The notes under the pieces: model-generated
What the model was told of the DNA's origin: nothing
What the model saw: only the letters and a program-made list of their open reading frames with translations
Database searches by the model: none
Made by a program: the position numbers and the translations under genes
Part shown: positions 25,669 to 36,000 of the stretch, one piece after another
Numbering within the stretch: the first letter of the stretch is position 1
Layout of the letters: every line of letters begins with the position of its first letter
DNA from: Magnetococcus marinus MC-1
GTDB taxonomy: Bacteria; Pseudomonadota; Magnetococcia; Magnetococcales; Magnetococcaceae
Assembly: GCF_000014865.1 (NCBI RefSeq)
Contig: NC_008576.1
Span: 3,687,001 to 3,751,000, forward strand
Length of the DNA: 64,000 nt
Direction: 5' to 3'

Positions 25669-28600
25669 TTATGCAGGCCCTTGTCCCGTCGCCCGTTGAC
25701 CTTCAATCAAAGCATCCAACTGCTGCAACCAAGGTTGGGCCCGTTGCAGCAGATGCTGACGTACCCCATCATCCAAGGCACCAGCCCCCATATTCACCGA
25801 ACCCGACCGGAAAAAATCACGCCGACGCGCCTGTTCGCGCATGGCTTGTAACGAAGTCAGCTGCTCGATACGCTCCAACAGAGCATCGCTGCAACTAGCC
25901 CCCAGATAATCAAACAGCCCCGCGCTCACCTGGCGCTTTTGTTTTACCAGCGACTCATACCGCATAACGTGCAGATCACCATAGCGTCCATGAAAGGCCA
26001 GCGCCTGTTGCACATGGTGGATAAACTCCGTTACCATGCGATCAGCCCACCCGGCCAGACCCCCATAGGGGCGCATAACCTCCAAATGAGCATCGTTTTT
26101 CTCCTGCTCAGCCAGAAGATGGTTGTGGTTCCAGGAGGAGAGGGCCATATCGATGGGATTGCGAAAAATCGCAATCATCTTGGGCCGCTCAAAATCCAGA
26201 TAATACCCCTCCATATCCTCAATGATCTGGTTATCATTGGCCCCTATAATGGATCGTCCCCGGGCACTATCTTGGATAATCGTCTCCACCATAAACCGAA
26301 AGCCGCGTGACGACAATAAAGGATTCACCCCCCCCACGCTTAACCCACCAATACGGCTATGAATCCGTGCCGCATGGGCGGCATACTCCACACAGCCGGT
26401 ATTCAGCGACGTTTTTAGCTTGCTAAAATCATGCTCCGCCGGGCAGGAGATCTCTGGATGCTGATCCAACAGATATTGCAGCAGGGTGGTCCCATTTTTG
26501 GGGGGGCCAAAACAGAAAAATAGCTGCTGCTTATCCGTTAACACCGCGCTGCAGCGAGACTTAAAGTTAGGCTCCGCTTGGGCGAGGGGCTCCACCGCCG
26601 CTGGCCGCACAGGCAAGGGCAGCTTAAACCGTTCACCCAACGCCTCTACCACCCCGCGCACAACCCCAGGCCAGTCCCCTAAGCGCGATTGTCGAAACAG
26701 CGTCATGGTTGGGTACCATGGCGAGTCCTGGCGCTCCAACAACCACCGCCAATCAGGGCTATAGGCGATTAAGCTCCACACCGGGCAGCCCATGGCCCCC
26801 GCCAAATGCACCACTGACGTATCCACCGCGATAAGCAGATCCAGGTTAGCCAGCAACCCTGCGGTCTGGGCAAAATCGCTCACATGGGACTCCAGGTGCA
26901 CCAGTTTCGACCAGAGCGGACTGTTACGATCCGCGCTGCTGGCATTCAGTTGTAAGGAAACCCAGGAGATCCCCTCAATCGCCAACAGCGGGGCCAAGCG
27001 CGCTAACGGTATGGAGCGTGCCTGATCCCGCTCATGATTGGGGTTGCCGGCCCACACCAGCCCCACCCGCAGCGGCTGGTCACACGCGGCATCCAGACGG
27101 CTTTTCCAGGCCGCCTGAATGGCAGCCTCGGCCTGCAAATAGGGCACAGTCGCCGGTATGGTGGCCAACTCTGTCCCAAATCCGTGGGGCAGATTCATAT
27201 CCATGCAGTAATAATCAAAAGCCTGCATAGAGAGCGCCTCAGCACTGGTATGCCATGCATCCACCCCTGCAACCTGCTGGAATAGAGCGAGCAGCGGCTT
27301 TGAACAGACCACCTCCAAACGGCGCAGCCCACGCGTTTTGAAGAGGGGCAGATAGCGCACCATCTGCAACTGATCCCCCAAACCCTGCTCGGGCAACACC
27401 ACCAGGGATTTACCCGCGAGATCCTGCCCCTCCCAGAGGGTGTTCCCCGCCAGAGCCTGCATGCCCTGCACAAACAGCTTGGTATGGTAGCGGTGCTGAT
27501 AACGTTTAAACCCGGCCCGTAGATCCCCCTCCACCAGTTCGATCACACTCAAGTTCATGTGGGTGTCCGAGTAGTTGGGGTCGTGGGCCAGCACCTCCAA
27601 ACAGACCTGTTTAGCCTCGGCGATCTTTCCCACATTGAGCAATATCATCGCCAGATTATTGGCCACCCGCGGATTGTTAGGATGGTAGGCCAAATGGGTT
27701 TGGCACACTGCCACCGCCTCCTCCAGCCGGTGCAATCGGCGCAGCACCCGCCCACCCAGCACAATACCCGCCTCTAAGGTGGCTGGGTTTAAGCGCAGGG
27801 CGTGTCGGCAGGCCCGCTCTGCCTCAGCAAACCGCCCCATCTCCGAAAGGCAATGGCCCCAGTTGGCAAAGGCTTCGGGGGAATGGGGATGCAAGGCGGC
27901 CATACGCGCAAAGAGGGGTTCTGCGACCTCTTTTTCACCTTGATGAAAAAGGGTTGAACTCAGTTGAAACAGGGTATCTTTATGGGTAGGAAAGTTATCG
28001 AGTATGCGCCACCACACCTGCACCGCTTCATCCACCCGTCCACAGCCTTGCAGGGCGGTGGCCAGCCCATGCAGGGTTGCGATCCTACCTTCGTCTGCCT
28101 GGGCCACCCGCTCCAGTTGAGGCACCGCTGCGGCAAAAGCCCCCACCTGAATTTGCGCCAAACCAAGCGCCCGCTGCGCCCCCCAATCCGTTGGCTTGGC
28201 CTGAGCCACCGCCTCAAGCAGTGGCAACGCCGCCGGGTACTCCCCTAGGGTGGTCAAGAGCTGCGCCAGTTTTTCCTGCAAGGGCAGCGCATTCGGAGCG
28301 TGCTTTAACCCCTGCATCAACACCTGTTTGGCATCCGGCAAGCGCTGCTGTTCTTGATAAAACAGCCCCAGGTTGATGTAGGCCCCCATTGAACTTGGAT
28401 CTACCTGAATCGCTTGCAGCCACGCCTGTTCCGCAGCCTGTGGCTTGCCCTGCTGCTGGTAAACCACCCCTAGATTCAGGAGAGCATCCGTATAGTCAGG
28501 TTTATACTGCAAAGCCTTTTGAAAACAGGTCGTGGCTGCGGCAAAATCCTGTAGCGCCATATCGACCAATCCACAATGGTAGTGGTGGTAGGCCGACTGT

Positions 28601-28902
28601 GGCCTAAGGGCACTGACCCGCGCCAAATGGGGGCGTGCCTCGGCATGACGCTGCTGTTGATACAACAGCAGCCCCAGCAGATGATGCCCCTCTGCGTCAT
28701 CAGGATCTTGCAGCAACTCTGTTTTATAAGCAGCCTCGGCCTCGTTTAAAGCACCACGACGGTGCAAAGCCATGGCCGCACTGTAGCGCTGCGCGGGAGG
28801 GGTGTGGCGATCTCCAGTCGTGGGTTGCTGTGGGGCCTCGGTAGCGGAAATGGCCGCAGCTTGGCTGGAGGGGAATTTTTTCTGCTTTTTTTTTCGTGCC
28901 AT
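25669..28902 (-). CDS. TPR-glycosyltransferase-sulfotransferase fusion protein
   Basis: 1,077 residues. A lysine-rich N-terminus is followed by about twelve TPR units (about 40-470). Next comes a GT-B domain like those of TPR-linked heptosyltransferase/GT9 or SPINDLY-like proteins (about 495-755), with VVLPEQGLGDQLQMVRYL, VGLVWAGNPNHERD and IAVDTSVVHLAGAMGCPVW. The last domain (about 795-1050) is a sulfotransferase: CFGPPKNGTTLLQYLL is a PAPS 5'-phosphosulfate loop, and IAIFRNPIDMALSSWNH is the 3'-phosphate loop with its conserved Arg and Ser. The protein could therefore both glycosylate and sulfate one substrate held by the TPR region. It lies directly after the type I secretion genes, 83 bp from the membrane-fusion gene, which suggests but does not prove action on the secreted giant protein. 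Confidence 0.8.
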   Translation of the reverse strand: MARKKKQKKFPSSQAAAISATEAPQQPTTGDRHTPPAQRYSAAMALHRRGALNEAEAAYKTELLQDPDDAEGHHLLGLLLYQQQRHAEARPHLARVSALRPQSAYHHYHCGLVDMALQDFAAATTCFQKALQYKPDYTDALLNLGVVYQQQGKPQAAEQAWLQAIQVDPSSMGAYINLGLFYQEQQRLPDAKQVLMQGLKHAPNALPLQEKLAQLLTTLGEYPAALPLLEAVAQAKPTDWGAQRALGLAQIQVGAFAAAVPQLERVAQADEGRIATLHGLATALQGCGRVDEAVQVWWRILDNFPTHKDTLFQLSSTLFHQGEKEVAEPLFARMAALHPHSPEAFANWGHCLSEMGRFAEAERACRHALRLNPATLEAGIVLGGRVLRRLHRLEEAVAVCQTHLAYHPNNPRVANNLAMILLNVGKIAEAKQVCLEVLAHDPNYSDTHMNLSVIELVEGDLRAGFKRYQHRYHTKLFVQGMQALAGNTLWEGQDLAGKSLVVLPEQGLGDQLQMVRYLPLFKTRGLRRLEVVCSKPLLALFQQVAGVDAWHTSAEALSMQAFDYYCMDMNLPHGFGTELATIPATVPYLQAEAAIQAAWKSRLDAACDQPLRVGLVWAGNPNHERDQARSIPLARLAPLLAIEGISWVSLQLNASSADRNSPLWSKLVHLESHVSDFAQTAGLLANLDLLIAVDTSVVHLAGAMGCPVWSLIAYSPDWRWLLERQDSPWYPTMTLFRQSRLGDWPGVVRGVVEALGERFKLPLPVRPAAVEPLAQAEPNFKSRCSAVLTDKQQLFFCFGPPKNGTTLLQYLLDQHPEISCPAEHDFSKLKTSLNTGCVEYAAHAARIHSRIGGLSVGGVNPLLSSRGFRFMVETIIQDSARGRSIIGANDNQIIEDMEGYYLDFERPKMIAIFRNPIDMALSSWNHNHLLAEQEKNDAHLEVMRPYGGLAGWADRMVTEFIHHVQQALAFHGRYGDLHVMRYESLVKQKRQVSAGLFDYLGASCSDALLERIEQLTSLQAMREQARRRDFFRSGSVNMGAGALDDGVRQHLLQRAQPWLQQLDALIEGQRATGQGPA

Positions 28903-28985
28903 AACCGTTAACAGCCACCCTTAACGTAGGCCAGTCCCGCTACACACCCTGGAACGCGCCTTAAAAGAAAGTCATAAACGCAAAC

Positions 28986-30317
28986 TTAGCGTTCCCGCAG
29001 TGCCCGACTTTGACCCAGCATAAGTGGCTCAAGAAAATAGTCAATCACCCTGCGTTCACTGGTACGGATTGCAGCAGTTACCTGAACACCTGGGTAGAGT
29101 TCATAACGATATTTACCCTGTACAAAGGTGCTGCCCTCGGTCTGCATCCGTACTTTGTAGTAGGTCTGTTGGTTACGCTCATTGGTAAAGGTGTCTGGAC
29201 TTATGTGGACAACCTCGGCATTTAGGCGTCCATAACGAACACCCTCCCGACTGGCTAGGGTAATATACCCCTTTTGCCCGATCTGCACATGCCCCACATC
29301 TCCCGGCGACAGGTGCCCCTCGACGATCAAACGATCATCCATAGGCACAATATCCATCACCGTCTCACCTGCCCCCACGACCCCACCCACCGTATTATTT
29401 AAGATCGCCTTCACCACCCCATTGGCGGGTGCCCGTAAGATCGTACGCGCCGCACGATCATCAAACTTTCTTAAGCGATGGCTTAACTCTGATAAGGTTT
29501 GACGCGCCTTATCTGCCTCTGTTTTAGCCTGCTCCACAAAACGATTTTCCAGGGTCTGGATGCCGTTTTCAATCTGCCGCAACTTGGATTGTTGCCCCGT
29601 GATGCCCGCCTCATCCTCATCTATATCCGACTGCAGCTTGCGTTCCTGACGCAACAAGGCCAAATGGTCCAACCGGCTGGTCAGCTCATCTTTAAGCAAA
29701 TTTTCACTAATTTTAACCTGCTCATGTAAAAACTTCATCCGCTCGCGGCTGTTGCGCAGACGGGCGCGGATCTCACCTAACAGCGACTCATTTTCTTTAT
29801 AGTGATTGAGCATTTCCACCTTTTCCCCGTGCAAGGTGGAGGCACGCGCTTCAAACAACGCTCTGGATTGTTTAACCAGTTGGGGGTATTTACTCACCAA
29901 TTCTGGGGGATAGTCAGGGTGTGCGGCCAATTTTGCCGCCGCATCATGGCGGATAATATCCAATTGCAAGCCCACCATGCGGGCAGTCAGTTCACTTAGG
30001 TCGGACTCATCGGCAATGGACTCTAACTCAATCAAAGGCTGGCCCAATTTGACCTCTTCGCCCTCTTTGACGTGGATTACCCGCAAAATTCCCCCTTCCA
30101 GATGCTGCACATGTTTAATCTGTGAACTGGGCACCACCTCGCCGGTGGTAAACGTTACCACATCTAACACACCAAAATAGGCCCATACACCCAACGAGAT
30201 AACAAAACCAAAAAAGAGGGGAATGTAGATCCAACCCGCCAATCCCAATGAACCGCCGGGCGCGTTTTTAGGATCCAACGCCTCCTCGGTGAAGGGCGTT
30301 GCTTCTAATTCGTTCAT
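28986..30317 (-). CDS. Type I secretion membrane-fusion protein (HlyD family)
   Basis: 443 residues with a cytoplasmic leader, one membrane segment (about 30-50), a lipoyl-like hairpin (EGGILRVIHVKEGEEVKLGQ), a long coiled coil (about 100-290) and a C-terminal beta domain (APANGVVKAILNNTVGGVV, then GQKGYITLA). This is the architecture of HlyD, PrtE and LapC adaptor proteins that link the ABC transporter to TolC. Its ATG overlaps the stop of the ABC transporter gene (ATGA), so the two are translationally coupled. The substrate is most likely the giant repeat protein. Confidence 0.93.
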   Translation of the reverse strand: MNELEATPFTEEALDPKNAPGGSLGLAGWIYIPLFFGFVISLGVWAYFGVLDVVTFTTGEVVPSSQIKHVQHLEGGILRVIHVKEGEEVKLGQPLIELESIADESDLSELTARMVGLQLDIIRHDAAAKLAAHPDYPPELVSKYPQLVKQSRALFEARASTLHGEKVEMLNHYKENESLLGEIRARLRNSRERMKFLHEQVKISENLLKDELTSRLDHLALLRQERKLQSDIDEDEAGITGQQSKLRQIENGIQTLENRFVEQAKTEADKARQTLSELSHRLRKFDDRAARTILRAPANGVVKAILNNTVGGVVGAGETVMDIVPMDDRLIVEGHLSPGDVGHVQIGQKGYITLASREGVRYGRLNAEVVHISPDTFTNERNQQTYYKVRMQTEGSTFVQGKYRYELYPGVQVTAAIRTSERRVIDYFLEPLMLGQSRALRER

Positions 30318-32155
30318 GATGCATCACCCTTATTGGCCGCTTCAACCGGTACCGTAGAGAGCGTACCCTCGGCTGGTATGGTTGCAGAGGCTACACTGAC
30401 CGGTGGCACCGCCGGGCTTTCTAAAAGCACGCTTGGGGCTGCCTGTTCGCCCCCTTTGGGCTCTGCCTGTTCGGTATGCGGCTTGCTGCTCTCTGGAACA
30501 GGGGCGGGACGCCGACGCACCAACTCCGGCACGGGTTTGACATCCAGATTAAGCAACAGATTGGGTACGCGGGTAATATTAGGATCGTTGGTAAACAGAA
30601 TCATGGTACTACCCTCCTGAGATAAGCGGGAGAGAATTTGATAGACGGCCTTCTGCCCCGTTAGATCCAATCCCTCCGTTGGCTCATCAAAGATCGTGAC
30701 CCGGGCACGGCTGGCCAGCGCTCGGGCGATGGCCAAACGCCGCCGAATACCCAAAGAGAGATGAAGCCCCTGACTGACAATGCGAGTTTGCAAACCTGCC
30801 TCAGAGTGGTCAATAAACTCGCGCAGTTCCACCATATTAATGATGCGTTCCAACCCCTCATCATCAATATCGGGATTATTTACCCGCAGGTTTTCCGCAA
30901 TCGTGTCATCCACAAACTGAGGTTCTTGGGGCAGATACATAACATGGCTGCGCCACCAAGTTAAATCCATTTGGCGCAGGTCTACACCATCAATAAGCAG
31001 GTGCCCACGAATGGGGCTGTAAATACCCATCAGCATTTTGGCTAGGGTGGATTTACCCGCGCCATTGCTACCGGTTACCACCAGAGAATCCCCTGCCACC
31101 AACTCCAGGGTCAACGACTCAAACAGCGGCCCAGCCCCCCCTGGATAGGCAAACGCCATATCCTTAAAGGCAACCCGTCCGCTATAGTTGTTCAAGCGGG
31201 TTCCCACTTTGGATTCTCGATTGAGACGAAGCAGCTGGTTGAGTTCCAAGGTAGCCTGCCGCCCTTTTGCCAACACATCGCTCGATGCTGAAAAGCGTAT
31301 GACCGGGCTTAACGCACGGGTTGCCAAAATGTTAATCCCCAGCATCATACCCATGGACATGGTGCCCTCCAGAATGCCCTGGGCAGCGATGGTAATGGTG
31401 CCTACCATGGTTATCATGTTGACGGTTTGAGAAAAATTTTGTTCAGACTCCATCAACTGCTGATATTTTTCGCTGGCTTGTTGTGTGCGCACCCTGAGCG
31501 TGCGCCAACGTTGCATCAATTTTTGATGGTGGTTAAAGGCCCGCACATCTTCTAGCGCCCTGACCGCCCATCCCATCATCACACCGCTGCTGCCGGTCAG
31601 TTGATCCAGCTCTTTGGTGGGTTGTCGCACACGGTATTGGTGGACAATGCCAAATACAAAGGTGATGACCGCCATAATGGTAACAAATACCCCTGCCCTT
31701 GGTTCGAGCACATAGAGCACCCCAATGGATAAAAAGGAGAAGGGCAAATCAAAAATGGAGATAATCGTGCGGGCGCTAAAGGCTTTTTGCACATCGGTAA
31801 TATGGCGCATGGCCTGATGTTTGGTGGTGGTCTCTAATTTATCCAGATGTTGCGCATCGGCATTGATAATGGCATCAAAGGCCGCGTCAGAGACAAAGGC
31901 GTCTGGCGTGGCGCTAATGGTACGGGCCAAGCGCATCTGCAACCGTTGGAAAACATGCTCCAACAACAGCACAATGGCTATACCCACCATAAGCGTGAAA
32001 AGGGTCTCTACCACCCCAAAACTGGTGTAGCGTTGCATCACGTTAATGGCGTAAAAGGTCACACCCAACGCCATGATATTTACCATAAAGGTGGCAAACA
32101 ATAGGTACAGAAAAACCATCGGGCGCCGCAGCAGACGACGAAACAACTCTTGCAT
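30314..32155 (-). CDS. Type I secretion ABC transporter with unusual NBD motifs
   Basis: 613 residues from ATG 32155, preceded by AAAGG; GTG codons at 32164 and 32161 are also in frame but stand too close to that site. The membrane domain (about 1-300) starts at once, with no C39 or C39-like N-terminal domain. The nucleotide-binding domain has Walker A GSNGAGKST (about 361-369) and Walker B VTIFDEPTEGLD (about 485). The ABC signature reads LSLGIRRR instead of LSGGQRQR, and the switch His is replaced by Asn in LFTNDPN. The last 80 residues are a Pro/Glu/Ala-rich tail. It fits PrtD/LapB-type exporters in general layout and is the obvious exporter for the giant gene upstream. Confidence 0.88.
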   Translation of the reverse strand: MQELFRRLLRRPMVFLYLLFATFMVNIMALGVTFYAINVMQRYTSFGVVETLFTLMVGIAIVLLLEHVFQRLQMRLARTISATPDAFVSDAAFDAIINADAQHLDKLETTTKHQAMRHITDVQKAFSARTIISIFDLPFSFLSIGVLYVLEPRAGVFVTIMAVITFVFGIVHQYRVRQPTKELDQLTGSSGVMMGWAVRALEDVRAFNHHQKLMQRWRTLRVRTQQASEKYQQLMESEQNFSQTVNMITMVGTITIAAQGILEGTMSMGMMLGINILATRALSPVIRFSASSDVLAKGRQATLELNQLLRLNRESKVGTRLNNYSGRVAFKDMAFAYPGGAGPLFESLTLELVAGDSLVVTGSNGAGKSTLAKMLMGIYSPIRGHLLIDGVDLRQMDLTWWRSHVMYLPQEPQFVDDTIAENLRVNNPDIDDEGLERIINMVELREFIDHSEAGLQTRIVSQGLHLSLGIRRRLAIARALASRARVTIFDEPTEGLDLTGQKAVYQILSRLSQEGSTMILFTNDPNITRVPNLLLNLDVKPVPELVRRRPAPVPESSKPHTEQAEPKGGEQAAPSVLLESPAVPPVSVASATIPAEGTLSTVPVEAANKGDAS

Positions 32156-32514
32156 AGTCACCACACCTTTGCATGGTCAAAGCCGTGAGCTTTAACCTTT
32201 CATTCCATAGGGGAGCATGCCGTGTACAGGCTATTTCAATCTGCCCCACACTCTGCTCTTACCATGCGTTTCCATTTATCCCCAGGAGTTGCAGCTAAAA
32301 CAGACACAGAGCACCGAAACAACCGCTGCACAACCAAGCCAGCAGCCGCACGATTAGCCCGCCATTATATTCTCTTACCCTTTCAATTGCATGGAAAGAT
32401 CCTCTTTTATTGACACATAAGCGCTCAAGTGACACGAACCCGCCCTTTCTACATCGTCGCTTATTGGGCAAACATTCGCTAACGGACGGGGTTAACGGCA
32501 TAGTGTCACCCCAG
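32156..32514. other. Intergenic stretch before the secretion ABC gene
   Basis: About 360 bp upstream of the ABC transporter start (minus strand). No gene, tRNA or clear promoter could be recognised. Short open frames here have no protein-like character. It would hold any separate promoter for the ABC-MFP pair, because a strong terminator and an intron-like remnant separate these genes from the giant gene. Confidence 0.5.
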
Positions 32515-32948
32515 CCGTACTCCTGGATTCAGCAAAGCAGAGCGGCAGATCTCCCAGGGTAAGACACGAGACCTTCATTCCATATACCCGCCACAGATAC
32601 TTCCCTATCTTCTGCATGACGATCGGGCTTTGGGTATCATGGCCCCCTCGCCCAGATATGGCTGCCTCGTATGCGATTCCAGTCCGTCGGATTCGCGCTT
32701 TACCTTCGGCTTCCTTCAGATCCCACCTCACGATGAGCACCCGTGCCGTTCGTCGGGCCTGTAGAGGCGTTCCACCTCCAAGTACCTGTGCCCTGCCGGG
32801 CACACCATAAAATATGAGATTCCAGTCCGTCGGATTAGCGCTTTACCTTCGGCTTCCTTCAGATCCCACCTCACGATGAGCACCCGTGCCGTTCGTCGGG
32901 CCTGTAGAGGCGTTCCACCTCCAAGTACGTGTGCCCTGCCGGGCACAC
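32515..32948 (-). mobile_element. Truncated group II intron-like remnant
   Basis: Read on the minus strand, the element begins GTGTGCCCGGCAGGGCACAC, fitting the GUGYG 5' end and following stem of bacterial group II introns. It continues with stretches such as GATCTGAAGGAAGCCGAAGG, GACGGACTGGAATCGCATAC and CTTACCCTGGGAGATCTGCC, which I recall from domain I and neighbouring parts of such introns. No reverse transcriptase/maturase frame and no recognisable domain V is present, so it is a non-autonomous 5' fragment. It starts three bases after the T-run of the giant gene's terminator, the target preference known for class C introns. The assignment rests on memory of intron sequences; the downstream boundary is approximate. 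Confidence 0.5.
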
Positions 32949-32955
32949 CATAAAA
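32675..32955. repeat. Tandem direct repeat, two copies, period 143 bp
   Basis: Copy one is 32675-32817 and copy two 32818-32955. They differ at only a few positions up to the CACACCATAAAA end. Read on the minus strand each copy carries the GTGTGCCC start (at 32948 and 32805), so the intron-like 5' end has been duplicated in tandem. Confidence 0.9.
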
Positions 32956-32980
32956 AAAACCGGCCCCCGAAAGGGCCGGT
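32952..32980 (-). terminator. Rho-independent terminator of the giant gene
   Basis: On the minus strand, ACCGGCCC-TTTCGG-GGGCCGGT forms a perfect 8-bp GC-rich stem with a six-base loop, followed directly by a run of T residues (32958 down to 32952). It lies 28 bp after the stop codon at 33008. Confidence 0.93.
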
Positions 32981-33007
32981 CTCTTAGCCAAATTTTATCC
33001 AAACAAC

Positions 33008-36000
33008 TTACGCAAAGTTGGCTGTGTACATAACACCAGTCGCTGTGATGTTCGTATCTTGCAAAGTGGCCACCATGGTCATGTCTGCCACATCCAACGT
33101 CTGGTTAGCACCAACACTCGCCAACCAAACATGGGTGTCGGTGGTCGTGCTGTCATAGACCGCAAACAGCAGCACATCACTGGCACTCGCCGCATTAAAG
33201 GTACCATCCGAGGTAGCCCCGTTGATGGCGTCAATCGTGGCTTGGGCATCTGCCACTGTTCCATCCCCGCTGGTTGCGACGTTGTTGGCATCGCGCAGGA
33301 TGTAGATGTGTGCAGAGGCGCTCTCATCATACCCATCGCTACCACCCGCAACCGAAGCATCCAAGTAGGTCTTGGTTGCCGCAGCTCCGTTTGCTGTTAC
33401 ACCACCCGCAATCAGGTTGCTCGAAGCCCAGATGAAGAAGTCATCCACCGACCAATCGGTAATGATATCTGCATTGCCTGTCGCCAGCGTGTAGTCACCC
33501 GCTGTCAAACCGGTGGTGTTCTCGTTGAAGACAAAGTTATCCTGACCACTACCACCCGTCATGTAGGTAGAGGCACTATCGTTGTAGTCGATCAAACGGT
33601 CGTTACCGCTACCACCACTCATGGTGTAACCATCGGTGGTACCACTGCTAAAGTTAACCATCAGATCTGCATACGAAGAACCGGCCACCGTATGATCAGC
33701 ATCCGTATCCAAGTCAAAGGTCATGATATGACCCGCTGCATCACTGGCACCGTTGAACTGAAGATCATAGGTCGCATCATTCAGGTCATTACCACTGTTA
33801 AAGTTAAAGCCCAGGCTGCTGTTGGTCGCCTTGGTCAGCGCTTGACCGGTAGAATCCAGCGTCCACTGACCTGCATTGCCCGAAGCAATTTGCAACAGAT
33901 CCCCTGATGCGAAGTCGGTAATGGTATCCAAACCATGGCTGGAACCATCATGGTAGAAGATGTCATTTCCAGCACCACCGGTTAGCGTGTCGTCTCCAGC
34001 CTCACCTGCCAGCAACACACCGCTGCTGGTGGTATCAATCAAGCGGTCGTCACCGGCACCACCCAACAAACCTTGGGTTGAAGCATAGGTTGTTCCCAAG
34101 CTGTCGGTATCATAGTTCACGATAAAGTCGGTGTACGCCGTACCCGAAATCCCCGCAGCCACACTTGTGGAACCGTTGACAATAATCTGACCATTGGCAC
34201 TGGTGATACCGGTGTAGAGGGTACCATCCACCGAAACCTTATCAAAGTTAGCCGCACCCGAGCTAAACACAGCCGAACCCGTGCTGCTGCTAACCGCCAA
34301 GATCAAATCACCCGAGGTGCCTGAATCATGGGTCACGTTTAGGAAGGTTGCATTGCTGCTGCTCGCACCATCAATGGTGACCGCGCCAGTACCACTAAAG
34401 GCCACCGTTTTTCCGGTAACGGCCGAGGCCGCAACCGTGATCGCATAATCGCTGGTAATGCTATCAAACACCTCCCAACCCGTAACCGAAGTATAGGTTC
34501 CGGTTGAACCAATTTGCAGACCCAAGGTGCCCGCCCCCGTGGATGTCAAACTACTGTAGCTGGCCGTGGTCGCCGAAGCCAACGAGACGGTGACATTACC
34601 AGCACCACTCATATCCAACGTTTGGCCCGCCACCTGAGCAGAGTCGATGGTCAAGTCACTGGCCGCAGACAGTTGATTGAAGTTTGATAGGCCCGTCACC
34701 GTTGCCAAGGTACCCGTACCTGTAACCGACAGAATCAGCTCACCACCACCCGTTGAAGTCAGGCTACCGAAGGCTACGTTGGAACTATCGTAGGCCATGG
34801 TAATGGTTGTATCCCCAACACCAGAGAAGTCCACCGTTTTGCCGGTTACATCACTATCGGTAAGATCCAGCGCCGAAGAGGCACTCAACTTATCCACATC
34901 TTTGGCCAAAATCGTGGTGATGTTGGTCTGAATGTTGGACCCGGTGTCGCTCACCGTAACCACATCTGCGGCGGTAAAGTTGATATTGGTGGTGGCCGCT
35001 TGTGCGGCTGTTACCGTCAATATGTCATCCGTCGCATCCAGGTAGGTCGCGTCAGCACCCGCAGTCACCAAAGCGCTAAAGGTCGAACCCTGGATGTTAC
35101 TGGAGGTGTCGGTGATGGTGAGCACGTCATCATCGGCTATGGTTACCGTGGCATCCGTCGCCTGAGCCACAGTCACGGCCATGACGTTATCGTTGGCGTT
35201 TACATAGCTCACACCCAAGCCATCCACGTAGGCGAAGTTGCTGGAGATATTTGAGCCACTATCCACCACGCTGGCGACCTTAATGGTCCCCGTCGTAGCC
35301 GCATCCACGGTGGTCAACTGAGCGACCGTGGCATTATCCGTCACGGTTACATTGACCGAACCGGTTACATAGCTGTTGGTATTGGCCGCCAAAGCAGCGG
35401 CGGTATCGCTGAGTTTGGTATAGGTCAATGTGCCCGTGGTGTTTTGATCAATCGCCGACATGTTGGCCATGCTGGCATTGTCAGTAATGGTCACATTAAC
35501 CGAGCCAGTCACATAGCTGTTGGTATTGGCAACCAAAGCCGACACCGTGTCGCTCAGCTTCGTATAGTTAAGCGTGCCCGTGGTAAACTGGTCGATCGCC
35601 GACAAATTCGCCATGCTGGCGACATCGGTGATCGAGACCGCATAAGAACCCGTGACATAGCTGTTGGTATTGACCAACAGGTTGGCCACCGAATCCTTCA
35701 CACCGGCCCCGTAGGTCAATGTACCGGTGGTGTACTCATCGACAGCGGACAACTGAGCGATGGAGACCGTATCCGTTACCGAAACATTGACGGCCCCTGT
35801 CACGTAGCTGTTGGTATTAACCACCAAATTAGCCGCGCTATCTTTCACCCCACCCGCCGTGTAGACCAACGACCCTGTGGTATTATCCCCATCAATGGTT
35901 GTCAATTGCGCAATCGTCGCAGCATCCGTCACCGTGACATGGATTGTTGCTTTGACATAGTTGCCAGCATTGGTTGCCAAGGTTGCTGCGGCATCACCAA

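Noticed and set aside
32492-32991. Minus-strand frames of about 90-100 residues in the repeat between the ABC and giant genes
   Set aside because: Both share the same peptide because of the tandem duplication. They overlap the intron-like remnant and the terminator, and resemble no protein.
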